From: Pseudomonas sp. H9
GTDB lineage: Bacteria; Pseudomonadota; Gammaproteobacteria; Pseudomonadales; Pseudomonadaceae
Reading direction: 5' to 3'
Assembly: GCF_004353925.1 (NCBI RefSeq)
Contig: NZ_SMOK01000007.1
Span: 124,001 to 188,000 of the forward strand
DNA length: 64,000 nt
Positions 49,679 to 58,200 of this stretch are shown here, piece after piece. A model generated the notes under the pieces. That model saw only the letters and a list, made by a program, of their open reading frames with translations. It was not told where the DNA came from and did not search any database. How positions within the stretch are numbered: position 1 is the stretch's first letter; each line of letters opens with the position of its first letter. The translations under genes were made by a program, and so were the position numbers.

Positions 49679-51120
49679 CAGGCGTCTCCTCCGAATACGT
49701 CGATCTGGCTGAACACACAGGCAGGCGACGCGTGCCCGACCCGTATCACCTGGTTCGGCTCGCCTTTGCCGCAATTGGGCGTGCCCAGGACCTCAAAGGT
49801 GCTGGCATCGCCCACGGCACTCAGGTTGCCCCAGAACTGCGCGGAAATGCCTCGGTAGTTGGGATTTTTGACCACGCCTTTCAGCTCGCCGTTTTCGATC
49901 AGCTGGCCCCACTCGCAACCGAACTGGAACTTGTTGCGCGCGTCGTCGATTGACCAGGAGCGGTTGGTGCGCATCAGGATGCCGTGCTCGATGTTGGCAA
50001 TCATCTGCTCAAGGCTCTGGTCGCCCGGCTCGATGTTGAGGTTGGCCATGCGATCAATCGGTGCGCGGTTCCAACCACAGGCGCGGCTGTTGGCAACGCC
50101 GTCCAGGCCCGAGCGGAACTGTGACAAGGCGCCGCCCAGCGGACGTACCAGCAGGCCATCGCGGATCAGGAACTGCTTGGCAGCGGCAGTTCCGTCATCG
50201 TCATGGCTGTAGCTGGCCAGCTGTTCGCCGATGGTGGGGTCGAAGGTCACGTTGAGCAGTTTCGAGCCGTACTGCAACGTGCCGAAATCGCTGGCTTTGA
50301 CGAAGCTGGTACCGGCGTAGTTGCGCTCGTCCCCGAGGACCCGGTCCATCTCCAGGGGATGGCCGATGGATTCATGGATCTGCAGGATCATCTGGTCGGG
50401 CATCAGCAACAGGTCGCGTACCCCGCTTGGGGTGTTCGGGGCCAGCAGCAACTGCAAGGCCTGATCGGCTACTTTGGCCCCGGCGCCGACAAGGCCGCAG
50501 CGTTCAATGACATCCATGCCGCCCTGCTGGCCGAAGTTTTCCCGGCCCAAGGTGCGGCTCTGGCTGTCCAGGCCGTCAAAGGCGGTAGCACTGAAGCCTG
50601 GGTAGACAAAGCGCTGTGCCTGGCGCAGTTCGGCACCGGCGGTATTCAGGTAAATCTGTTCGACAGTGCTGAGGCCAAGGCTTGCCTGCCAGTTAACCAG
50701 ACGGCTATCGAAGGGCACGCTGCTGGATTCGCGGGCGAGCAGGTCGTAGCAGTCGGCTAGTGATGGAAAGTGCTGGTCAAGGTTGGGCGAGCAATAGTCG
50801 TTACGTTCAGTGGCCACCGGTTGCTCACGCAGATCAAGCAATGTGCGCGTGGCAATCTGTGCGGCAAGGTGTTCTGCCTGCTCCAGGGCGCGTTGCAAGC
50901 CTGACTGCGACAGGTCGGCAGTGGCAGCGTAGGCTTCCACCCCGTTCAGCCTGACGGTCAGCATGGCCCCTTCATCGCGTGAGAAAAACGGCGGCTCGGC
51001 GACGTTTTTGCGCACTGAGAGTTGTTGCTGGGACTGCTGCACATAGCGCAGGGAAAAAAATTCGGCACCGCTGCGCAGCGCGGTAAAACGCTGGCGCAGC
51101 AATGCAGTCATCTCGAACAT
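49678..51120 (-). CDS. TldD-like metallopeptidase paralogue
   Basis: The 480-residue protein starts at ATG 51120 with GGAGG seven bases upstream. The active site motif HESIGHPLEMDR holds the HExxxH zinc site of TldD, and the C-terminal GxxC-type motif region is visible as TPNCGKGEPNQVIRVGHASP. With its coupled partner it should form a TldD/TldE heterodimer in which the substrate is threaded inside. It lies 32 bases after an acyl-CoA dehydrogenase gene on the same strand. Whether the two share a function is not clear. Confidence 0.88.
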   Translation of the reverse strand: MFEMTALLRQRFTALRSGAEFFSLRYVQQSQQQLSVRKNVAEPPFFSRDEGAMLTVRLNGVEAYAATADLSQSGLQRALEQAEHLAAQIATRTLLDLREQPVATERNDYCSPNLDQHFPSLADCYDLLARESSSVPFDSRLVNWQASLGLSTVEQIYLNTAGAELRQAQRFVYPGFSATAFDGLDSQSRTLGRENFGQQGGMDVIERCGLVGAGAKVADQALQLLLAPNTPSGVRDLLLMPDQMILQIHESIGHPLEMDRVLGDERNYAGTSFVKASDFGTLQYGSKLLNVTFDPTIGEQLASYSHDDDGTAAAKQFLIRDGLLVRPLGGALSQFRSGLDGVANSRACGWNRAPIDRMANLNIEPGDQSLEQMIANIEHGILMRTNRSWSIDDARNKFQFGCEWGQLIENGELKGVVKNPNYRGISAQFWGNLSAVGDASTFEVLGTPNCGKGEPNQVIRVGHASPACVFSQIDVFGGDA

Positions 51121-51152
51121 GCAAGAACCTCCGTGGGTACGGTGGTTCCCCC

Positions 51153-52955
51153 TCAGAACCACTCGTCGCGCATGCTCAGGCAAGTGTCGTCGCGGGCCTC
51201 GAGCAATGCCAGCTCATTATGGCAGCCCGGTACTTCCCAGGTCAGGAAATAACGCGCGGCTTGCAGTTTGCCCTGGTAGAAGTCGTGGTCAACCGGATTG
51301 CCGTGTGCCAGTCCTTGTTCGGCATGAATCGCCTGCTCCAGCCAACGCCAGCCGATTACGCAGTGCCCGAAGGCTTTCAGGTACAGCGCAGAGTTGGCCA
51401 GGGCCGTGTTGACCTGGCCTTGGGCCAAGTCGCCGAGCAGCCCCAGAGTCACGCTTTGCAGACGCACCTGCAATTGCTCCAGTGGCGTGCGCAGGTGATC
51501 CAGGCCCACGTACCCTTTGGCGCGTTCGCAGGTTCCCGCGATCAGGCGTACCAGTTGCTTGAGCCCGGCACCGCCGTTCTGCGCGAGCTTGCGCCCCAGC
51601 AAATCCAAGGACTGAATGCCGTGGGTGCCTTCGTGAATCGGATTCAGGCGATTGTCGCGGTAGTACTGTTCGACCGGGTACTCGCGGGTGTAACCGTGGC
51701 CACCAAGGATTTGAATTGCCAGTTCGTTGGCCTTGAGGCAGAACTGCGAAGGCCAGGATTTGACGATAGGGGTCAGCAGGTCGAGCAGCTCGTGGGCCTG
51801 CTGGCGCTGTGCTTCGGTCTCACCGCTTTGGGTTTCGTCGAACAATCGTGCCGCGTACAAGCCCAGATCGAAAGCGCCTTCGACATAGGCTTTCTGGGTC
51901 AGCAGCATGCGCTTAACATCGCTATGGCTGATGATCGGCACGGCTGCGGTGGCAGGGTCTTTGTTATCTGGCAGACGCCCTTGCGGGCGTTGGCGAGCGT
52001 AGTCGAGCGAATACAGGTAACCGGCATAGCCGAGCATTACCGCACCCATGCCGACGCCGATACGCGCCTCGTTCATCATCTGGAACATGCAGGCCAGGCC
52101 TTGGTGCGGCTTGCCTACCAGGTAGCCGACGCACTGGCCGTTGTCGCCGAAGTTCAGTGCCGTCGACGTGGTGCCTCGCCAGCCCATCTTGTGGAACAAA
52201 CCGGCCAGTTGCACATCGTTGCGCGGGCCGAGGCTGCCGTCGGCATTGACCAGGAATTTGGGCACGATGAACAGTGAGATGCCTTTCACACCGGGCGGCG
52301 CGTCCGGCAGTTTGGCCAGGACCATGTGAACAATGTTTTCGGACAGCGGATGGTCGCCGCCTGAGATGAAAATCTTGTTGCCGCGTAGCCGGTAACTGCC
52401 ATCTTCGGCGGGCTCTGCACGGGTACGGATATCCGCCAGAGACGAGCCCGCATGCGGCTCGGTGAGCGCCATAGTGCCGTAGAAACGGCCTTCAATCATC
52501 GGCTGCAGGAACAGGCGTTTCTGCTCATCGCTGCCGAAACTTTCGATCAGGTTGGCAGCGCCCATGGTCAAGAACGGGTAGGCCGTTGTACCAGCGTTGG
52601 CTGCCTGAAAATGAGCGAAGCAAGCCTGCGAGAGCAGGGTGGGCAACTGCATGCCGCCTGCTTCGAAATCGCGGGTGGCATTCAGAAAGCCCGCCTCAAG
52701 GAAAGCATCGACTGCCGGTTTCACTTCCGGGATCAGCACCGCTTCACCGTTTTCAAAGCGCGGTTCCTGCTCGTCGCCCTTACGGTTGTGCGGAGCGAAA
52801 TATTTTTCAGCGATGGTTCGCGCTGTGTTCAGGGCGGCGTCGAAGGTTTCGCGGGAATGTTCGGCAAAGCGTGGGCGTTGGGTGAGCGCTTCGGCGTCTA
52901 GCACTTCGTAGAGTTCGAAGGCCAGATTGCGGGCGCAGAGCAGAGTCTCGGACAT
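51153..52955 (-). CDS. Acyl-CoA dehydrogenase, DmdC-like 600-residue type
   Basis: The 600-residue flavoenzyme has the long form of the family, with an extra N-terminal and C-terminal region. Key parts are MALTEPHAGSSLADIRTRA for FAD and substrate contact, KIFISGGDHPLSENIVHMVL, MGWRGTTSTALNF and the catalytic glutamate in NPIHEGTHGIQSLDLLGRK. It oxidises acyl-CoA esters to enoyl-CoA with electron-transfer flavoprotein as acceptor. Members near DmdC act on methylmercaptopropionyl-CoA, but substrate choice cannot be assigned. It is the first gene of a run with the TldD/TldE-like pair. Confidence 0.9.
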   Translation of the reverse strand: MSETLLCARNLAFELYEVLDAEALTQRPRFAEHSRETFDAALNTARTIAEKYFAPHNRKGDEQEPRFENGEAVLIPEVKPAVDAFLEAGFLNATRDFEAGGMQLPTLLSQACFAHFQAANAGTTAYPFLTMGAANLIESFGSDEQKRLFLQPMIEGRFYGTMALTEPHAGSSLADIRTRAEPAEDGSYRLRGNKIFISGGDHPLSENIVHMVLAKLPDAPPGVKGISLFIVPKFLVNADGSLGPRNDVQLAGLFHKMGWRGTTSTALNFGDNGQCVGYLVGKPHQGLACMFQMMNEARIGVGMGAVMLGYAGYLYSLDYARQRPQGRLPDNKDPATAAVPIISHSDVKRMLLTQKAYVEGAFDLGLYAARLFDETQSGETEAQRQQAHELLDLLTPIVKSWPSQFCLKANELAIQILGGHGYTREYPVEQYYRDNRLNPIHEGTHGIQSLDLLGRKLAQNGGAGLKQLVRLIAGTCERAKGYVGLDHLRTPLEQLQVRLQSVTLGLLGDLAQGQVNTALANSALYLKAFGHCVIGWRWLEQAIHAEQGLAHGNPVDHDFYQGKLQAARYFLTWEVPGCHNELALLEARDDTCLSMRDEWF

Positions 52956-53053
52956 GGTGGCATTCCTGAGCGGGGATGGGCCGAGTCTAGGCAGGGGCGC
53001 GGGTGATGCACAGGGAAATAGATGAGGGTGATAGGCGGGTAAAACTCAAAAAG

Positions 53054-53078
53054 CATCGCGGGGCAAGCCGGTCCCACA
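53054..53078 (+). repeat. Single REP copy, partly degenerate
   Basis: One forward copy with GGGGCAAGCCGGTCCCAC, missing part of the CCCGC block. It has no partner nearby. It lies between divergent genes, unlike most REPs here. Confidence 0.8.
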
Positions 53079-53266
53079 CCAAGCGCTGAAAATCCACAGC
53101 GCTGTAAGAGTGTTCTGTCAGTTCCTTCTGATTCATACTGCCGGCCGTTGCGCCTGATGCTCTATGAACCTAGGCTGCTGTCGTCGTTGGATAGTCCAAT
53201 GGCCGGATTTAGCAGTCCGAACTTAGATTCAGTCTCTACGCAACACTGCTGTTATGGCAGGTGTGC

Positions 53267-53366
53267 GCGGGGCACCTTCGGGTGCGCCGGGGTTTTGACT
53301 GACTCTGCCCGGTCTGCTAACCCGCGTACAGCTGCCACCCTTCGTTTAGCAGCGAATAGTGGCTGC
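53267..53366 (+). ncRNA. Structured leader with two hairpins before DUF3077 gene
   Basis: A hairpin with a TTCG tetraloop (GGCACC-TTCG-GGTGCGCC, about 53267-53289) is followed by GGGGTTTT. A second hairpin at 53331-53366 has arms GCTGCCACCCTTCG and CGAATAGTGGCTGC (11 of 14 paired). It ends 17 bases before the start codon, with GGAG in between. It could be a cis-acting RNA element. The evidence is structural only. Confidence 0.45.
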
Positions 53367-53383
53367 CCCCTGTGGAGTCAGTC

Positions 53384-53686
53384 ATGAAGAAACACGTACC
53401 CGATCCCCCGAGCCTCGACCTTTCCACACTCACCACCGCTAGCAGAGACTTCGGCGAAAGCCGGATGTTCAATGTTCGTGCGGGTATCTCAGGCGAAGAA
53501 GCGTTGCTTTACGCCTGCCACTTGCTGCAAAACGCCGAGGCCACCGTGAAGGCGGCGACTGATAACCTGGAGCTGGCGGACCGTGCTCTGGTCGCAGGTA
53601 TTGGCCAGCCTATCGAAGCTGCGCGTGCCTTGATTGAAGGGGTGATTGATGGGGCTGGGGTACCGAGGCTGTTCAGCTATTGCTAG
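53384..53686 (+). CDS. DUF3077 family small protein
   Basis: The 100-residue protein starts at ATG 53384 with GGAG seven bases upstream. It reads PDPPSLDLST near the start, MFNVRAGISGEEALLYACHL in the middle and ends in VIDGAGVPRLFSY. This pattern fits the Pseudomonas-restricted DUF3077 family, of unknown function. It has no signal peptide or membrane segment. It lies alone with a structured leader, next to a RAYT gene. Such genes often occur in variable spots of P. putida-group genomes. Confidence 0.75.
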   Translation: MKKHVPDPPSLDLSTLTTASRDFGESRMFNVRAGISGEEALLYACHLLQNAEATVKAATDNLELADRALVAGIGQPIEAARALIEGVIDGAGVPRLFSYC

Positions 53687-53702
53687 CTGACTTCAGCGGC
53701 CT

Positions 53703-53769
53703 CTTCGCGGGTGAACCCGCTCCCACAGGGGATCACGCCAACTCTGTGGGAGCGGGTTCACCCGCGAAG
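53703..53769. repeat. REP pair of the RAYT-associated subtype, forward-reverse
   Basis: The core is CGCGGGTGAACCCGC rather than CGCGGGGCAAGCCCGC. Two copies face each other just after the DUF3077 stop and before the RAYT stop. Confidence 0.92.
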
Positions 53770-53783
53770 GCTTCACCGCCAAT

Positions 53784-54239
53784 TCATAGCCAGACCGCAT
53801 CCCAATGTGGATAGTCCCTGACATTGCTGACCAACCCAGCCCGCAGGGGATTGGCAACGATGTACCGGGCGACATGCACCACACTTTCCTCTCGCCGCAA
53901 CGCGCGGTCCTGATACCCGCTTTGCCAGACCGGGTCATGCTCAACACCCGCTTTATGCAAGGCGAAACTGCTCCGTGACTTGAACCTGCGCATCAGCGTG
54001 TCCAGCGTTACCGCGTTCAGCTCGATCAACCAATGCAGATGATCCGGCATTAATACCCAGGCCAAGGACCGGCAAGCCTGCTCCTGCTCAGACTGGCGAA
54101 GTTGTCGAACCACCAGACGAGCATGGTGGAAGTTTTGGAACAACGGTTTGCGTTGGCAGGTGACAGTGGTGAGCAGGTAAAGCCTGCCAGGTTCCGAGCA
54201 CCGACCACGGCGAAGCAGGTGGGATTGCGCTTTGGTCAT
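53784..54239 (-). CDS. REP-associated tyrosine transposase (RAYT)
   Basis: The 151-residue protein is a Y1-type, IS200/IS605-related transposase of the RAYT group. It has the metal-binding motif His67-Leu-His69 in MPDHLHWLIEL and the probable catalytic Tyr126 in ARYIVANPLRAGLV, the RAYT signature. A basic N-terminus and RRFKSRSSFAL fit DNA binding. RAYTs bind and cut REP hairpins and are thought to have spread REPs in genomes; they are kept as single chromosomal genes. It is flanked on both sides by the GGGTGAACCC-type REP, likely its own target. Confidence 0.93.
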   Translation of the reverse strand: MTKAQSHLLRRGRCSEPGRLYLLTTVTCQRKPLFQNFHHARLVVRQLRQSEQEQACRSLAWVLMPDHLHWLIELNAVTLDTLMRRFKSRSSFALHKAGVEHDPVWQSGYQDRALRREESVVHVARYIVANPLRAGLVSNVRDYPHWDAVWL

Positions 54240-54330
54240 ATGTGTACGCTTTGAAAGTGGGTTTCTTTCAAAGGTAGTGTTTGGGGCAAAGCGTGGGGCA
54301 GTTGATGGTTTCTGGATATGGCAGGGGCCT

Positions 54331-54412
54331 CTTTGCGGGTGAATCGGGCCGCCGCACCACCGCTCCTACAGGGTTTGTGTGATCCTCTGTGGGAGCGGGT
54401 TTACCCGCGAAG
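54331..54412. repeat. REP pair of the RAYT-associated subtype, one copy disrupted
   Basis: The left copy reads TGCGGGTGAATC and then departs for some 15 bases before CGCTCCTACAG resumes; the right copy is GTGGGAGCGGGTTTACCCGCG. Both copies are followed by AGGCTTCACCGCC in the same way as the pair on the other side of RAYT. The rest of 54240-54539 shows nothing else clear. Confidence 0.85.
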
Positions 54413-54539
54413 GCTTCACCGCCGATGCATATGGGTGGGAGATGGATCGTACATGATTTGAGGAAATGGACTGCAGACGTGGCCGCGACGCAGTCTGTCT
54501 GATAGCGGGGTTTTCACTTTACGGATTTAACCATCTGCA

Positions 54540-55181
54540 ATGAGCGCCATCGCTTCCGAAATCGGCTACAAGCCGTCTGAAACTAAACGTGAGCCCATGT
54601 TCTTCGTGGTGTCGGTGAAGAAGCTAATTGTTATGCATTTCTTCACGCTTGGGCTTTATTTGAATTACTGGAGCTATCGAAACTGGGTCGCTTATAGGCA
54701 GTCAAGTGGAGAAAAGGTGAACCCTTTATTGCGCGCAGTGTTTCCTGTGCTGTTTCTTTACCCGTTGCTAGCTAGGGTAGACCGACAGATCAAAGCTCAG
54801 GGACAACGCTATGAATGGTCGCCGGTAATGCTGGTGATGGGGTTTGTGTTAATTACTCTGCTGTCGTTTTCATTGGACCTGGGGCAGTACGAGTGGACTG
54901 AAGAGCTTCTAGGGCAGGTTATAGTCGATCTGGTTGTGGTATTCGACGATACGCTGACCGTGATGATAGTTGCCTTGTTACTGATTGCAGTTCAACTGTG
55001 GCTGGCAAGCACAATACAGCGGGCGATCAATTTTGCTGAAGGTGATCGCTTGGGGGCGCAAAACTCATCGTTCACCCTGTTGAACTGGGCTTGGATGGCT
55101 ATCGGGATTCTTTATTGGTTATTAACGGTGGGGTCTATCATTATCTGGCTGATACTGTCGTGGACTATCAGCCAGCATTAA
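54540..55181 (+). CDS. Multi-pass membrane protein, unknown (DUF4234-like)
   Basis: The 213-residue protein has hydrophobic helices at about residues 27-45, 65-80, 98-115, 140-158 and 180-208. FFTLGLYLNYWSYRNWVAYR resembles the start of DUF4234 proteins (LGIYxxYWxYRNW). No enzymatic motif is visible. Base composition is visibly less GC-rich than in the neighbours, which suggests recent transfer or loss elsewhere. It lies between the RAYT and putA, in a variable islet. The ATG has no strong ribosome binding site. Confidence 0.65.
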   Translation: MSAIASEIGYKPSETKREPMFFVVSVKKLIVMHFFTLGLYLNYWSYRNWVAYRQSSGEKVNPLLRAVFPVLFLYPLLARVDRQIKAQGQRYEWSPVMLVMGFVLITLLSFSLDLGQYEWTEELLGQVIVDLVVVFDDTLTVMIVALLLIAVQLWLASTIQRAINFAEGDRLGAQNSSFTLLNWAWMAIGILYWLLTVGSIIIWLILSWTISQH

Positions 55182-55189
55182 GCGAAAAG

Positions 55190-55256
55190 CATCGCGGGGC
55201 AAGCCCGCTCCCACAGGTGATACACCAACCTGTGGGAGCGGGCTTGCCCCGCGATT
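55190..55256. repeat. REP pair, forward-reverse
   Basis: Two main-type REP copies lie between the convergent membrane protein gene and putA. Confidence 0.93.
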
Positions 55257-55271
55257 TGTTGCTTAGGTCGA

Positions 55272-58200
55272 TCAGCCGATGGTCATCAGGCTCGCGTTAC
55301 CACCTGCTGCCGCAGTGTTGACGCTCAACGCACGCTCGATCACCAGGCGCTCCAGAGCAATCGAGGTTTCGCCCGACGACAGGCCGTGAACGCCGACGAT
55401 GGCACCGGCGCGCTTGGCTACTTGCTCGCAGACGGCGCGCAGTTGGTCGGAGTGGCCGTGATGCAGAACAGCATCGAACACCACTTCGTCTTTGGTCCAG
55501 TCGCCCACCAGCTTGATGCGTGTCTGAACTTCTTTCGGCAGTCGGTTGCGCAGGGTCTTGGTCAGTTCGCCCTCTGGCCACACGGCCGAGCTGCCAACCG
55601 CCAGTACCGCAGCCAGTTGCGTCAGCAAGTCAGCTTCAACCTCGGCCAGGCACAGGACGTGCTCGCGCGGCAGGATGGTGTAGCTGTTGCGCTCACCGGT
55701 CGGGCCTGCCAACAGGCGGCTGATACCGCTTTGCGATTGCTTGGCGAACTGCTCGCACAGGCTACCCAGTTCGTTCAGCTGGTTGCTGGCGGCCCAGGTT
55801 TTCAGCGCTTGCAGTGGCTTGCTCAGTTCGTCGCGCAGGCGGGTGTCCGGGGTGTTGTCGCCATCGGTGCGCTGGAACGATTGCTCGATCGCATCGGCTG
55901 GACGGGTCGACAGCAGGCGGTACAGGTACAGCGGGCCGCCAGCTTTCGGACCGGTGCCCGACAGGCCTTCACCACCGAACGGCTGAACACCGACCACGGC
56001 ACCAACGATGTTGCGGTTAACGTAGACGTTACCGGCGTTGACGTTGTCGATGACCTTGGCAATGGTTTCGTCGATCCGAGTGTGAACACCCAGGGTCAGG
56101 CCGTAACCGGAAGCGTTGATCTGCTCGATCAGTTGGTCGAGGTTTTTGCGGTTGTAGCGCACGACGTGCAGTACCGGGCCGAAGATCTCGCGTTGCAGTT
56201 CGTCGAAGCTTTCCAGCTCGATGAGGGTCGGCATAACGAAGGTGCCGCGTTTGATTTCTTCGCCGTCGGCGATAGCAATCTGGTACACCGAGCGACCTTT
56301 GTCGCGCATGCCCTGGATGTGCTTCTCGATGCCAGCTTTGGCTTCAGCGTCGATTACCGGGCCAATGTCCACGTTCAGGCGCTCAGGGTTGCCCAGGCGG
56401 CTTTCGGCCATGGCACCTTTGAGCATTTCGATGACGCGGTCGGCCGAATCTTCCTGCAGGCACAGCACGCGCAGTGCCGAGCAGCGCTGACCGGCGCTGT
56501 CGAACGCCGAGGACACTACGTCGATAACCACTTGTTCAGTGAGTGCCGAGGAGTCGACGATCATTGCGTTCTGGCCACCGGTTTCGGCGATCAGCGGGAT
56601 CGGGCGGCCCTGGGCGTCGAGACGGCCGGCGATGTTGCGTTGCAGCAGGCGAGCCACTTCAGTGGAGCCGGTGAACATCACACCTTTGACCCGGTCGTCA
56701 CCGACCAGACGGGCACCAACGGTTTCACCGCGACCTGGCAGCAGTTGCACCACGCCTTCAGGGATACCGGCTTCGAGCAGCAGGCGCACGGCCTGAGCGG
56801 CCACCAGCGGGGTTTGCTCGGCAGGCTTGGCCAGTACCGGGTTACCTGCAGCCAGCGCGGCGGCAACCTGGCCGCTGAAGATGGCCAGCGGGAAGTTCCA
56901 TGGGCTGATGCAGACCACCGGGCCCAGTGGGCGGTGGGCGTCGTTGCTGAAATCGTTACGGGCCTGGACGGCGTAGTAACGCAGGAAGTCGACCGCCTCA
57001 CGCACTTCGGCGATAGCGTTGGCGAAGGTCTTGCCAGCTTCACGGGCGAGCAGGCCCATCAGCGGCTGAATGTCGGCTTCCATCAAGTCAGCGGCACGCT
57101 CCAGAATCGCGGCGCGTTCGGCGGGCGGGGTGGCCTGCCAGATCGGCGCGGCCTTCAGGGCGCACTGGATGGCGTTGTCGACGTCGGCAACGGTGGCTTC
57201 CTGCACATGGCCGACCACGTCACGGTGATCGGACGGGTTCAAGACTGCTGCCGCTGGTTCGTTGCTGGAGTCGCAGCCGAGCATCGGTGCAGCTTTCCAG
57301 TCGTTGTGGGCCGAAGCCAGCAGTGCACAGGACAGCGACGCCAGGCGGTGTTCGTTGGCCATGTCGATACCGGCGGAGTTAGCGCGCTCAGCACCGTACA
57401 GGTCACGCGGCAGCGGAATGCGCGGATGCGGCAGACCGAAGTTGCCTTCTTGAGTGGCCATTTGCTCGATGGTGGCAACCGGATCGGCAACCAGCTCCTG
57501 GATCGAGATCGACTGGTCGGCAATACGGTTGACGAACGAGGTGTTGGCGCCGTTTTCCAGCAGGCGGCGAACCAGGTAAGCCAGTAGCGTCTCGTGGGTA
57601 CCGACTGGTGCGTAGACACGGCACGGACGGTTCAGCTTGCCATCGGCGACTTTACCGACCACCTGCTCGTACAGTGGCTCACCCATGCCGTGCAGGCACT
57701 GGAACTCGTACTGGCCCGGATAGTAGTTCTGGCCAGCGATATGGTAGATGGCCGACAGGGTGTGGGCGTTGTGCGTGGCGAACTGCGGGTAGATGACTTC
57801 CGGTACCGACAGCAGTTTGCGCGCGCAGGCAATGTAGGACACGTCGGTGTACACCTTGCGGGTGTAGACCGGGTAGCCTTCCAGGCCTTCGACCTGGGCC
57901 CGCTTGATCTCGCTGTCCCAGTAGGCGCCTTTTACCAGGCGGATCATCAGGCGGTGGCGGCTGCGGCGGGCGAGGTCGATGACGTAATCGATCACGTACG
58001 GGCAACGCTTCTGGTAGGCCTGGATGACGAAGCCAATACCGTTCCAGCCGGTCAGCTGTGGTTCGAAGCACAGGCGCTCGAGCAGGTCCAGCGACAGCTC
58101 CAGGCGGTCGGCTTCTTCGGCGTCGATGTTCAGGCCGATGTCGTATTGCTTGGCCAACAGAGTCAGCGACAGCAGGCGTGGGTACAGCTCTTCCATCACG

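Larger units (their letters stand above)
52956..53383. other. Intergenic region, DUF3077 leader
   Basis: This gap of 428 bases holds a single damaged REP at 53054-53078 and, nearer the DUF3077 gene, a structured leader (next entry). It also has a small inverted repeat TTGGA-TAG-TCCAA near 53188-53200. I see no open reading frame with a ribosome binding site. Confidence 0.5.

Noticed and set aside
53784..54239. Active insertion sequence
   Set aside because: The gene is a single-copy RAYT without left and right ends of a mobile element.
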